Below are positions 24,160 through 36,233 of a DNA stretch of 64,000 nucleotides, in pieces. The DNA is taken from assembly GCF_010015445.1 (NCBI RefSeq), contig NC_053127.1, forward strand, positions 28,785,215 through 28,849,214, given 5' to 3'. The notes under the pieces are model-generated. The model saw nothing but the letters and a program-made list of their open reading frames with translations. It did not search any database and had not been told where the DNA came from. The translations under genes were made by a program, and so were the position numbers. The stretch is from Perca fluviatilis. Its lineage: Eukaryota > Chordata > Actinopteri > Perciformes > Percidae. Every line of letters starts with the position of its first letter. Position 1 is the first letter of the stretch.

Positions 24160-25034
24160 GGCAAGGCAAGGCAAGGCAGCTTTATTTGTATAGCACATTT
24201 CAGCAACAGGGCAATTCAAAGTGCTTTACATAAAACATTAAAGAGCAGTTAAAAACAATTAAAAACAATTCAAAAACATTAATAAACAAATTAAAAACAT
24301 TAAAAGACAAGAATAAAATTGATAGTGCAGTATAAGAATAAAAGTTACAGTGCAGTATGAGAAATTAAAGTTAATAGATTATTTAAAGAAAAGCAACATC
24401 AAAAAGATAGGTCTTTAGCTTAGATTTAAAAGAACTGAGAGTTGCAGCGGACCTACAGTTTTCTGGGAGTTTGTTCCAAATATGTGGAGCATAAAAACTG
24501 AACGCTGCTTCCCCCTGTTTAGTTCTGACTCTGGGGACAACAAGTAGACCTGTCCCAGACGACCTGAGAGGTCTGGGTGGGTCATAATGTAGTAGCAGAT
24601 CAGAAATGTATTTTGGCCCTAAACCGTTTAGTGATTTATAAACCAGTAAAAGTATTTAGAAATCAATTCTTTGAGGCACTGGAAGCCAGTGTAGAGACTT
24701 CAGAACTGGAGTGATGTGATCCACTTTCTTGGTTTTAGTCAGGACTCGAGCAGCAGCGTTCTGAATCAGCTTCAGCTGTCTGATTGATTTTTTAGGGAGA
24801 CCTGTAAAGACACCGTTACAGTAGTCAAGTCTACTGAAGATAAAAGCATGGACAAGTTTTTCCAGATCCTGCTGAGACATAAGTCCTTTAACCCTTGATA
24901 TATTTTTAAGGTGATAATAGGCTGATTTTTTAATTATGTTAATGTGGCTTTTAAAATTCAGGTCTGAGTCCATGACTACACCAAGATTTCTGGCTTTGTC
25001 TGTTGTTTTTAACATTGTAGTTTGAAGCTGATAT
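24160..25034 (-). mobile_element. LINE fragment, minus strand (reverse transcriptase C-terminal part and 3' tail)
   Basis: An open frame from 25060 to 24656 contains NLGVVMDSDLNF, SRLDYCNGVFTGLP, IQNAAARVLT and a final KSLHWLPV, the conserved end of the reverse transcriptase ORF in a common fish non-LTR family. The 3' tail at 24160-24240 has the gcaaggcaaggcaaggc repeat and the tttatttgtatagcaca motif. It lies inside the plus-strand LINE and is cut by the MITE at its 5' side. Confidence 0.8.
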
Positions 25035-25035
25035 A

Positions 25036-25571
25036 CAGTACAGGCCAAAAGTTTGGACACACCTTCTCATTCAATGTGTTTCCTTTTTATTTTCATGACT
25101 ATTTACATTGTAGATTCTCACTGAAGGCATCAAAACTATGAATGAACACATATGGAATTATGTACTTAACAAAAAAGTGTGAAATAACTGAAAACATGTC
25201 TTATATTTTAGATTCTTCAAAGTAGCCACCCTTTGCTATTTTATTAATAAGGGAAAAAAATCCACTAATTAACCCTGACAAAGCACACCTGTGAAGTGAA
25301 AACCATTTCAGGTGACTACCTCATGAAGCTCATTGAGAGAACACCAAGGGTTTGCAGAGTTATCAAAAAAAGCAAAGGGTGGCTACTTTGAAGAAACTAG
25401 AATATAAAACATGTTTTCAGTTATTTCACACTTTTTTGTTAAGTACATAATTCCATATGTGTTCATTCATAGTTTTGATGCCTTCAGTGAGAATCTACAA
25501 TGTAAATAGTCATGAAAATAAAGGAACACATTGAGTGAGAAGGTGTGTCCAAACTTTTGGTCTGTACTGTA
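25036..25571. mobile_element. Tc1/mariner-type MITE with about 200-bp terminal inverted repeats
   Basis: The left end reads cagtacaggccaaaagttt, and the complement of the right end reads cagtacagaccaaaagttt, with TA at both borders. The arms match for about 200 bp, up to gccaccctttgct and its complement agcaaagggtggc. The centre is about 130 bp and non-coding. It lies at the 5' end of the minus-strand LINE fragment. Confidence 0.85.
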
Positions 25572-25608
25572 TAAAAAGTTAAATTATAAAAAAAAATGTC
25601 GCACAACA

Positions 25609-26347
25609 TACAGATGTTTTCCCTTGCTACTTTATTTGCTGTCAGCTACATTCTCAATAAACATACACTCTCAAGCTGCAGCAACAAACATTTTATAGAT
25701 TTTATACATCATAGCCTACATACACAACACAAAGTCATAACCCTCCATTCCATCTATAACAATACAATTAACACTTTTATATAACATTAAAGAGCCATAA
25801 CAGCCATTTTTTTTAATTCATCACAAGTACATTTAAATACATTACTGCTTATCATTTTCTAAGCAATTGTAGCTTTTTAGATTTCCAAATGTGTTTCTGA
25901 TTCCACAAAGCCACTGGTTTTCATTAATTATTAGTACAATAATACATCTAGTTTACAGAGATTATGGTCCTTCAGGATGTGGAGAATTTTATTTATTCTG
26001 TATTTTATCTCATTGAGATCATATGTGGCAATTGTTGGCTGAAATTGAATGTTCTACTGTCCATCACTAGAGGTATTATATACACAAAGACATTACATCA
26101 TTACATGTTACAGCATTGTGGTTTGGACAAATGACATTGTTACAGTTTAATTTAGCTTATTTTATCTGTTTCGTATTTTGCATTCCTTTGTGAAACCCTG
26201 GGATTAGATTAAGGAAATATTGGACAGTAAAATAATAACATAATAACAACAGGCAAACGTTTTTCTTGTTCAGCTCAGTTTGAAGTCTCTTCAGCAGACA
26301 TATGGGATGGGGGAATGTCTTCAGAGTTGTGTGAGTATCTTCGTTGC
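25609..26347. other. 3' UTR and downstream flank of pdzd3
   Basis: No independent gene. An AATAAA on the minus strand at about 25992-25997 could be the pdzd3 poly(A) signal, roughly 350 bases after its stop. The rest is AT-rich. Confidence 0.4.
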
Positions 26348-29300
26348 TCACAAAAATGATATCTCATAATTGTCTTCCTCCTGCTGAGATACAAACAAGA
26401 AAATATGGTAAATAGTGTACCATAGTGTGATGAAATGATAAATGTGCAAACACATTATGTAGTGCATATAATCTTTCTGGATTTTTACCTCACTGTCAGT
26501 AATATCTCTAGTAGGTGTGTCAATCTGCTTTACCTTGTTGGAGCCAGTCTTATCCATGACTAGCAAGGAAAGAAAATTTCCTTTTTCCTTCAAAAGCATA
26601 ATCACGTCCTCCAGGTACTTCTCCTCCACATTTTGTCCATTGACTTCTATCAGCACATCCCCCACACATAACCCTGCACTCTGCCCAGAGCCCCCAAAAG
26701 CCACCTAAAGAAAAAAAGCAGAATCTAATTCCACATTTTGCAAAGAATAATAACTTCGATAATATCCGGGCCTGCACTGTTCTTGTTCTGTTTGCCTCAG
26801 TAACAAGGTTATGTTAATTAAGTGCAATGCAGTATTTCATCCCCACCTGGCTGACGAAGGTCCCAGGACTCCGTGGAACACAGCCCAGGTTAAAGCCAAA
26901 TCCCAAAGGGCCTTTTTGGAGAGTACAGTGCCTGGGCTCGTACAAGCCATCTATTTCCTTTTGTGGTGACTGCTCAGCTGCAGAGGCTGATATGCTGCTC
27001 TCATTTTCTCTCTCAACATCCCCATCCTCACAGAAGAGAACAGGTGAAAGACCCAACTGCAGAAACGAAATAGAGGAAGGAAAGAAAATGTAAACACTGA
27101 TCTTTACCTGGTTGTTAATTATGTTCAGATATGGCTTCCAAATATTTAGTTTTTTTTCTTCATCTTCGCTTTTAAAGGTGCCCTGCCACACGTATTTCAT
27201 TACTTTGTGGTAATGTCTGAAGTTCTACCATAGACTGTAACATTTTTTGTGGAAATAATGCCTTGGTTACCTTGTTTCAAGCCATTCTAGCGTGAAAGCC
27301 TACAGGAAGACTCAGCTCGATTTCTGCCAGTTCTCATTAATATTCAACAAGGTAAGCTGTGAATCTGATTGGCTAACAGCTAGCCAATGAGAGCCTGGCT
27401 GTCAGAATCCTTTACCCAGCCCAACTGGGCGAGCTCATGAATAGTAATGAGCTCAGGCAATATGATGTCAGACTGACCAGCTTTTGTAATTGGCCTGATT
27501 TCTCCGCTTATTTCTTTTCAGTGGCTAGAGCTGACAAAGGAGGTAGCAGTTCATTTTCACATTCACCACATAACACAAACACATATGGACCTAACATATT
27601 TCAAAAAATGCAAGTAAAAACGTAACGTTTTGTATGGCAGGGCACCTTTAAAAAGACAAAACTATAAAATATAGATTTTTTGTTTATCTTGGACCAAGTT
27701 ACAGAGAGTGCCGTCGGATATATAAAAAAATGGTGTGTTGGAAAAGACATGTATCCGGTAAGTGATGCCCACCTTGGTGTAAAACTCCAGCCCTTGGAGA
27801 GTGATGGTGGTGAGGGAGACCTGTTGTCCACTCAGTCTCACTCTGTCCACAATCTCTTCATGCTTCAGGGACTCCACTGACTCTCCATTGACCTCCAGCA
27901 GCAGCTCTCCATCCCGCATACCTGCCCTCTCTGCTGGACTGCCACTGTCCATCTCACGCAGAATATGAACTAGTATTAAAAAAAATACACAAATATTTAA
28001 GTCAAGTGTGTTTGATGTGTTTGACTTTTGCACTCTGTTTGTCCTCTCACATGTGCGTCCTGATGGCGCCTTCTCCAGCCGAAGGAGGAAGCCGTACCCC
28101 GACGGCCCAGACACCAGGTGGAGTTTTCTGGCTCTATGGGGAAGGTTATGTGGAACAGCCATGGTGGGCAGGATGGGCATCCTGTGTCGCATGTATTCCT
28201 TCTCACTCTCACTGTCGATCACTAGGATAGTGATGTGATCGCCACATTTTTTCATCTACGGCAAAACATTATTTATTACTGCAAGCGTGAGGGCTGGACA
28301 TGGTAACTTCAATCTTGTAATTGTAAACACCTTTTAAAGGTCCCATGGCATGAACATTTCACTTTATGAGGTTTTTTAACATTAATATGCGTTCCCCCAG
28401 CCTGCCTATGGTCCCCCAGTGGCTAGAAATGGCGATAGGTGTAAATCGAGCCCTGGGTATCCTGCTCTGTCTTTGAGAAAATGAAAGCTCAGATGGGCCG
28501 ATCTGGAATCTTGCTCCTTATGATGTCATAAGGAGCAAGGTTACCTCCCCCTTTTCTCTGCTTTGCCCACCCATGAGAGAAAGACATCATGGCTTTCAAA
28601 TGAGCAAAGTGGCAGTTGGTCAAGGCCACACCCCCACTATCCACCTTGCCCCAGTTTCAGAGTAAATGACAGCAAAGACAAAGTACAGCAGAAGAGTTGT
28701 GACTTTAATTTTTTCATGTTAAATATAAAAACAGGCTGACTTCGTACCATCCTGCTGAGTGCAGAGTGCGTGAGATTGGACACTGTTGCTCCATCCATCC
28801 ACACCAGGTGATCTCCCTTACACACACCGGCCTTTTCAGCTGCACCTCCTGTAACCAGGCTCACTGAGAAACGCCCTTTCTCTCCTACAGAGCAGAAACA
28901 GGAGGAGCAACTGAATAACACTGCACAGACTTCAACTCAACGCCCTTCCTATGGACATCTAATCTCAAACCTTGGACTTGTTGTGATAAACCAGAAGTAG
29001 TGTTACCTTCCAGAGGGGTGAAGTTGATGCCCAGGCCGGAGACAGGATCTTTGGAGATGTGGCAGAGTCTGGGTGCTTTGCAGCCCTCACCAGTGTGTGC
29101 TCTGGCCAGACCTCGGAGGTCTTCACCTCGGGACACAGCCTGCTCATACTCCTCCCCATCCAACACTAATAAACATAGCTGGTGTCCACTTAGCTTTATC
29201 TTCCTAGCCACCTGAATCATAAAAAAGGGAAAGTTAGAATCCCATCAGCCCTGTCAGTTATAATGTAATTTGGAAGCTCATCTTACCTCATTGTGAGGAA

Positions 29301-30311
29301 CATCGTCAACATAGCAGTTGTTGACTTCCAGAAGCCTGTCTCCATCTTGAAGGCCACTGCATCCCCCCACCCCTCCTGACACTACATTTCTGATTATGTG
29401 ACCCTGGCGCCCCCTCTCCACCCGCAGATGGAAGCCAAAAGATTCCCCTTCTTCTCGTTTAAGGACACACAGACGTGGGCTGGGTGTCGACGCAGAGTCT
29501 GAGCCAGGAAGAGAAAGAAAAGTGCTGTCATACCTTCTCAGAGCAGAGTTTCCTCATGGTCTGGTACACAGAAGATCATTACCGTAGAAATGTGTATGCA
29601 AAGATACCTGCGTCTTCTGTGATGACCATCACTGGGTTGTCTATTCCTTCTTTAGGATTAAACGTATATTTTCTGCAAACGGAGAGATGAGAGACATTGG
29701 ACTTTAGGGTTAAGTTACAAACTATTGACTATTAAATGTGATAAATTGGTAGGTAGCCTGTTGGAAAAAGGAAAAAGAAATTCAATCTGCAGTATTTTCC
29801 TTCTCTAAACTTAAAGTTTAAGCAGATCATTTTGTTTGGATTTATTTTTCTAAATTTTAATGAAAGTAATCAATTAATTGCATCAATTACAATTACATTA
29901 TCTTTTACTGTAGTGCAGATTAGTTGCACGACCTCACCTGTTGTTATAGTTATAACAAACTAATTTATCTTTGAACAGTAGGCCCTATCTTGGGCCCAAA
30001 GTCTCAAAGATTGCGATGTTCCAAAAGTCAACCTTTTCAAACCAAGTCAATTCTCTCTCTTAAAATTGCTGTCAAGCTGTATTTACCAAACATTAGTGTG
30101 AGACATGGAATTACACATGGATGCGTAATTCAGTTTTTTTTAGGCTAAATGTCCAATTCTGTTCTATGCCGTGCCTGATCATGTTGACATTATTGTTTTA
30201 TTAGTATAGTGTTCAGTTTGAACTGATGTTGAAATAATAAGGGTATTTCAAAATGTATAAACATTGGTGCAAACAATTAGATGAAAAGCAGACTTACTTT
30301 GTCAACCCCAT
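26348..30311 (-). CDS. pdzd3: four-PDZ-domain NHERF-family scaffold protein, probable NHERF4/PDZD3
   Basis: Ten coding exons join in frame to 498 aa: 30311-30298, 29672-29608, 29498-29287, 29211-29007, 28884-28748, 28255-28051, 27969-27773, 27056-26847, 26704-26489 and 26383-26348. PDZ ligand-binding loops are visible as SFGFHL (about residue 47), SGLGINF (about 155), SGYGFLL (about 263) and LGFGFNL (about 396), each followed by a GD-type turn and a conserved VNG or VNN. Two exons of 205 bp each span PDZ junctions, which points to domain duplication. NHERF proteins sit under the apical membrane and bind C-terminal tails of transporters, channels and guanylyl cyclase C. That role is carried over from the family. 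The length is close to a human PDZD3 isoform of about 500 aa. Linkage to atp5mg, as on human 11q23.3, favours PDZD3 over the also four-PDZ PDZK1. The start MGLTKK (30311) is the first in-frame ATG. An upstream non-coding exon ending near 30551 is likely. Confidence 0.85.
27176..27647. mobile_element. TTAA-flanked MITE in a pdzd3 intron
   Basis: TTAA occurs at 27172-27175 and 27648-27651. The inverted ends are aggtgccctgcca and its complement tggcagggcacct. It is about 472 bp, with no transposase, in the intron between the exons at 27773 and 27056. A piggyBac- or Kolobok-type non-autonomous element fits. Confidence 0.75.
28334..28640. mobile_element. one-ended TTAA-type repeat in a pdzd3 intron
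   Basis: Begins with ttaaaggtcccatggcatga, the typical left end of a common fish TTAA element, followed by gttcccccagcctgcc-like sequence. It contains the local palindrome ctccttatgatgtcataaggag. The matching right end is not present, so it is truncated near 28640. Confidence 0.55.
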
Positions 30312-30913
30312 GATTTCCACCGAACCTTGAAAAACAAATAGCATATGAATTTAATAGCTTTAGCAACATAACATTCAGCTAGCAAAATTCAATATTCACA
30401 CATTTCTGTAAATATATACCATATTTACCAAAAGTGATATAGTTACCATATTCATTTTCAATCACCATTGATACCACACACACAGATCACATTTTGCAGT
30501 AACGCAAACCAGACATGATCATTAACAGGTATATGAATTTGAACTTACAGCTCTGTGAACATCCGTTGGTTCAGTCTACTGTGAGGCATCAGATTAATGT
30601 AAAGATTTGTGTTTGAGCCTTGGATGACATATGTGCTGACTTTCAGCTGAGGCACAATAAAACAGGGTTTGACTTTATGTAATTATCTTTAGTCTTTGCC
30701 CTCTCGAAAAAGGGCAAGGAACCGAGGAACATTAAGAAACCTTAAAGTTGCCCAATGAATATGTAACAGATATAGAATTGAAACTTAGCATGACCTGGCA
30801 CTTCAGTCAATCAGCATTTTTACATAAATCAGCATTTGTTTAGAAGTGGAATATTGCATCAGGACAACTGAGATACTGATATTTTAGTGAGAGAACATTT
30901 TAAATATAAGCCT
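30312..30913. other. 5' region of pdzd3
   Basis: A GTAAGT donor on the minus strand at about 30545-30550 suggests a 5' UTR exon at roughly 30551-30650 that joins the coding exon at 30325. That exon holds ATG codons whose frame hits a stop soon after the splice, so a short upstream ORF is possible. No promoter element is recognised. Confidence 0.35.
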
Positions 30914-30917
30914 TTAA

Positions 30918-31420
30918 AGTGCTCACATTATGCTCATTTTCAGGTTCATAGTTGTATTTAGAGGTTGTACCAGAATAGGTTTATGTGGTTTAATTTTCAG
31001 AAAACACCATATATTTATTGTACTGCACATTGCTGCAGCTCCTCTTTTCACCCTGTGTGTTGAGCTCTCTGTTTTAGCTACAGAGTGAGACATCTCGCTT
31101 CTGTTCCATCTTTGTTGGGAGTCGCACATGCTCAGAAAGTACTGCTAACCAGTCAGAAGCAGAGTATGAGGGCGTGCCACGCTAGCAGCTAGGTGAGCAT
31201 TATAACGTGTGTTACAAAGTGACGTTTGTCTCTGAAGTAAAGGCTGGACTACAATAGAGCTGTTTGGAGCAGTTTGTGAACAGTGTTTTCTGTTGGAGAT
31301 GGTTAGTCCCTTTGGGGTGGACTTTGGACTATTTCACTTTGTAAATCTATAATGGACACAAAAAATATATATAACACAATAAAGGAAAGGGGAAAAGCCA
31401 AAAAGCACAATATGAGCACT
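30918..31420. mobile_element. TTAA-flanked MITE upstream of pdzd3
   Basis: TTAA occurs at 30914-30917 and 31421-31424. The inverted ends are agtgctcacattatgc and, from the right, agtgctcatattgtgc. It is about 503 bp with no coding content. The frame on the minus strand at 30923-31129 is a by-product. Confidence 0.8.
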
Positions 31421-31424
31421 TTAA

Positions 31425-33389
31425 GAACAATGTAACTGTCAGTTCATGATACCTCATGGGTTTATAAAAAAAACTCTGTCTCACATAAAGGGGTATGACT
31501 GGACAATTTATTCATTCATTTTCATTTCATTCTTTCTTATCTAGTGTGCCGCAGCAGGAATTCGCCCTCTCCTACAATACTGCTATATACTGTGTCACTG
31601 CTTCTGTTCATTTAACAACTGTTAATGTTAATACACTGCAAGATGCACATATTCATACTAAAATAGCATTTATGGAAAGTACTGCAAGTCTATTCCCCAG
31701 ATGCAAACATATAGACCACAATCATATATAGCCTACATTTCCACCAACTGAGACCATCACAGAAAACAAATATCTTGTCATCTGGCTTAATGTGAAATTT
31801 GCATTCAAATATCATGTAGAAACCCTTGTTGATAAATATACTGAAGCATGGCTTGTTGTACAGAAACCAAAGCAGTTTCCCTCTGAGCTGTAGAGAGAAA
31901 ATAGTTGAAGCAACGTTGCTCTCAGATCTGGATAATGCAGATGTCAACATGCTGCTACCTCCACTCCCTCATTTACCACTCTGCTCTCATGTTCTTTACT
32001 TGCGATAATTATAACACTCACTGCAATCTATATGATAATGTTGGTTGGCCTTTACCTGTCTTATCTGAGAGAAGAGATAACTTGTGGCACTTGTTTATCT
32101 ACAAGCCCTGGTTGGTAATTTGCTCATGGTTACTCATCTTTCCACAGTGGCCATAAGAAGGAAATGTCTACAGCTGAGACACGAAACTGTCACTGTTCTC
32201 TACACTGCTTATCTGCTTGGTTTATCATGTCAGTGACACTGAGTCCTTGTTTCTCTGACACAGTGTAACACAAAACAAACGGTTACAATATACACATTGA
32301 GATGAAATCCATCCCCTCTCCTAAATAGCTCATACCACAGGCACTTCAGTGCAGCTAATGGGTCACTGTTTGGTTTCCCTCGCCATAAACCTTCTTTTTA
32401 ATTTCCTAGGATATAGTGGTAATCTGTATAGACACACAAAGACAAGCTGCTCATGAGATGAGAATTGTGAGTTGTGAATTATCACAGTTAGAAAACATAT
32501 GTTGTTGTTTTCAATCTCGGAAGCAAATCCAAACAGATAGATTGAATTTGTTCAAGATAGAAATCAAATTTCTATTTAAAATCTACATTTCCTTAGACAT
32601 ATAGACAATGGTTGTTAACACCATTGTCTAAATTTGATCCTAAATGCATCACAATATAGAAAGATAGTACAGGCACTGGGGTGGTTTTAGTGATTTGGAG
32701 GCCCCAGGCAAAGACTAATGTGAGGCCCTTCTCCATTTTGCTTTAAGCAAATCAAAAAAACTTTTTTAGAGGTAGTTGCAGGTGCAGTTAACAAAACCAC
32801 AGAGCTAAAGGACAGACCCAAATGAGAATATAACAAAATAACTTCAAATGATGCCACAAAATTAAGTAACATGTATACGGGGAATCAAACGCTGCCGGTT
32901 TGGAAGCCAAGAATGATGGAGAGCAGGCAGGAAGGTTAAATATAAAATGTTTAAAAGCCATTTAAGCCATCTAAATTTTGATTTATCAGCATAGATGTGA
33001 AATGTATTTCACCACTGAGGGCATCATAAGTGCAGAAGCCAATGAAGACTCACCAGTGTTTGATGTTGACTCCATATTAATATTTTAGTAACACTGCAAT
33101 TGTACAAACTAGAGTTGAGTGTGTTGAACCTTAAATTTACTGTATAAGCTCCACTGAAAAACAAAGACTCCTATACAGTCACCAAGGAAAGTATTTTTTT
33201 TATCATAAACCTGTAGCTATGGGTTCATTCAAACAGCAGAGAGGGGATTTTTATAGATCATAGATTTTCGTTGTACAGTTTATAAACACTGTTGCCGCTT
33301 GGGGTTTATCCAACGAAATAGGCTCTGTACTCTCACTTTTTGTCAGGCATAAAGTCACAGAACACAGCCCTCAGTGGCTGCAAGCAAGC
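31425..33389. other. intergenic DNA between pdzd3 and cltc, part 1
   Basis: No gene or complete element supported. A short stretch at 32675-32730 (gtgatttggaggccccaggc) looks repetitive. The remainder is AT-rich. Confidence 0.45.

Positions 33390-33419
<30 letters not shown>
33390..33419 (+). repeat. (CA)n microsatellite
   Basis: About 30 bases of ac dinucleotides directly before the first copy of the local duplication (33420-33612). Confidence 0.95.
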
Positions 33420-33421
<2 letters not shown>

Positions 33422-33612
33422 TTGACAGGCGGACGGGGCCCCATGCAATTGCTTACCTATGCCTTATGGTAAAACAGCCTATGCACAGGTATAAGAAATA
33501 CATTGAAAAATGGAAGAAGAAAAAAATGAAATATAGCCTCCATCCAAAAACGACCACATGAATGACACAGCTCATTTTAGCCTAAAAACCAAAGATTAGG
33601 AAATGTCGAAAG
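33420..33612 (+). repeat. local direct duplication, copy A
   Basis: The segment starting aattgacaggcggacggggc and ending ggaaatgtcgaaag recurs at 34148-34338 with only a few substitutions and small indels. Both copies directly follow a CA microsatellite. Confidence 0.9.
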
Positions 33613-34043
33613 GGTTAGGGTTACATAGACTGTGAGATGCACTGCAAGCTGGCACATTAACGTTACAGTTTTTTGCTGGCATCAAACTTGGAGAGGAGGG
33701 AGCACAAGTTTACCTGATTGCTGTTCCCGCAATCCATTTGTGTTTTTTCTCTCTGGTTTTGTCAGAGTAATACAGTAAACGAGGACATTTGCGTGCAGAG
33801 CGTATGGGCCGACCGGCTATGCGTCGGGACGGCTCTGCCCAGCATGCTGAGCCGGGCTCCCTGCTCCCCCCGCCCGGGCCACATCGCCTGGGTCTGTGTG
33901 ACGGCATAGGCGAAAAAAAACAAATAGAAGACAAGCCAAATTTCTGGAAGAGCCGCTTCCGCGCCTGATTGAACTGCGCTACGACAGGTGTAACCGGTTG
34001 AGTTATAGAGGCCTAGCCTACTCTTTTTTTATTTATTATTCGA

Positions 34044-34338
<295 letters not shown>

Positions 34339-34636
34339 ATTTTAATGTGTTACCTGTACTTGAGCTCATATTGTGTCTAGTTCCTGCAGCAGTCACCCAC
34401 ACACCCACTGTAAGAGTGCACAGTAGCCTAGGTGCAAACATTTATTCTGACCAGACTCCTCCCTTTGAGGGACACCACTCAAGCCAAGCTTAATGTTTAC
34501 GTAATCTGTGTGTGAAAGTTTGAGAACACATGCTGATAAATGTTGCCTCTGCTTGCATTGTATCATGGACGGACAGTACGAAACACATAACAAGATGTCC
34601 CTTCTGTCTCAATTAATTCCTTTCATCTTGATATTC

Positions 34637-35290
34637 TGTATACAGTGTTAGGTTGTAAAAAGTTAAAACCATACTTGTTTTGAGAACATTGTTTAATGGG
34701 GCCTGCAGCTAAATCTAATCAAGTAACTACACTAATCAGCATTTGTCTGGCTCACACCTTCTCTAGCTTCTAGAGAATCAGAAGAGGTCATATCAGTCAT
34801 TTAGCATACAGGAGAAAGCTCCTTGTCTCCACACATGGAGATCTATTGTATCTGTTTTGGGGGAGCCACCCCCTGTTGGGCCAGACTTGTTTAGAACAAA
34901 GAAAATGTGTATCTCTGTAAACTTGAATATAATCAGCACTACCATGATAAATGACCTTTGTCTGTGAACTGTAGCAAACTGGAAATCAGAGGTGTGGGGT
35001 TAACCTGAAGGACATATAATTCGGATCCGGAGAGAGATTCGGGGCTTCAATCTGTGACCCCGACAGGGGAAGCACGTTGAAGTCCCCTGTTTACAGCGTA
35101 TTGTTTTGTCATGTCGCATGGCTGCTAACTGTGACCCGACAGGGGAAGCGTGTTTTGCAGTCTGCTGCTGGCAGTGTTTTATGTTTTATGTTTGATTGTG
35201 TTTTGACTGTCGTTTTCACTGTGTTGTTTTATTAAACCTTTTGCTAAACTTTCAATTCGACCCAAGCCTTTTTTTAGTGAAATCTTAACA
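34637..35290 (+). mobile_element. possible solo LTR
   Basis: The segment begins TGTATACAG and ends TTAACA, with the 5-base repeat atatt on both sides (34631-34635, one base off the left border, and 35291-35295). Inside are a TATA-like tataat near 35015 and an ATTAAA near 35231, in the order expected of an LTR. There is also a short direct repeat, gacaggggaagc, at about 35063 and 35138. No internal coding region is present, so only a recombined single LTR would remain. The class is not determined. Confidence 0.35.
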
Positions 35291-35517
35291 ATATTACAAC
35301 TATCTGTGCATGTGTCATGTTCCCATGACAATAACATCAAAGAGTGAATGTCAGTATCAAGGCCAAAGCTCAGTGACAAGTTGCATAAAGAGACCAATAT
35401 TCCTATAAAAATAACAAAGTATTGATTTTCAGCTGGAGCAGCAGAAGGGATGGTGCTGATGCACATGGGTGAGCATGACTAATGAAGGAGACTGATGAAA
35501 AATCAAAAAATGACTCA

Positions 35518-35690
35518 AGGTAGCACGGTGGCTCAGTGGTTAGCACTTCCTCCTCACAGCAAGAAGGTTCTGGGTTTGAATCCATGTTGTTCCAGGCCTT
35601 TCTGTGTGGAGTTTGTCTGGGTTTTCTCCAGTTTCCTCCCACCATAAAAGACATGCATGCTAGGTAACTAGGACTACAGTTGAAAACTAG
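35518..35690 (+). mobile_element. tRNA-derived SINE (second family)
   Basis: Head agcacggtggctcagtggtt with a B-box-like ggttctgggtttgaatcc, then the widely shared fish body ctttctgtgtggagttt and ggttttctccagtttcctccc. This family differs from that at 18773 and 42231. Confidence 0.8.
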
Positions 35691-35889
35691 CTGACTGGCT
35701 AACACTGGTGCATTTACAGAAATGTTGACTAATGTGCCTTGTCATAATCAAAAAAATTATCATGAAGGGTTCCAGGAAGCCATACAACACTTAGAGACAC
35801 AGTATTGGAGGTGATTAAGTGGGTTTCTTTTATCAGTTCAACATATTTGTTGAGTGCCTAGATTAATATATATTTTTGAGTCAGCATTC

Positions 35890-35955
35890 AACAGTCAAGG
35901 AGTAAACCTCTATATATGGGCGCCTGCTCTACCAACTGAGCTAGCCGGGTACCCA
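35890..35955 (-). mobile_element. SINE head fragment
   Basis: On the minus strand it reads ggctagctcagttggtagag followed by gcgcccatatatagagg, the tRNA-like head of the family seen whole at 42231-42365. The body is missing. Confidence 0.7.
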
Positions 35956-36233
35956 ACTTCCAGCATCTTTAATGTTCATATATGAGCTCCAGATTTCAGA
36001 AATTCTATTAGGTCAAGACGCTCGACTCTGATGTGCTTTTCTGTGAGCTAAAACTTGGAAAAATGCATGCCCCAGATTTTAGTCATTACTTATTAATAAT
36101 TTCTGACCAATACAACTTGTAACAACCCAAAACCATAAACTGTGCCTTCCACTGCGCATACATGCACATGACATGACCCATCACCTACATTTGTGTCTCT
36201 CATGAATTTTGGCAGTGAGACAATGTGCATTTA

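Larger units (their letters stand above)
23762..25591 (+). mobile_element. 5'-truncated L1/Tx1-type LINE flanked by a 17-bp target duplication, holding two nested insertions
   Basis: The direct repeat aaaaatgtcgcacaaca occurs at 23745-23761 and 25592-25608. Just inside the left copy is the C-terminal end of an L1-type ORF2 (frame to 23936, with ILSVWKHPSPPEFNRWKENMLKIVSYEKFLARI). Next comes its 3' UTR. Just inside the right copy is an A-rich tail (ttaaattataaaaaa). Between them a minus-strand LINE fragment (24160-25034) and a MITE (25036-25571) have inserted. The element is dead. Confidence 0.75.
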
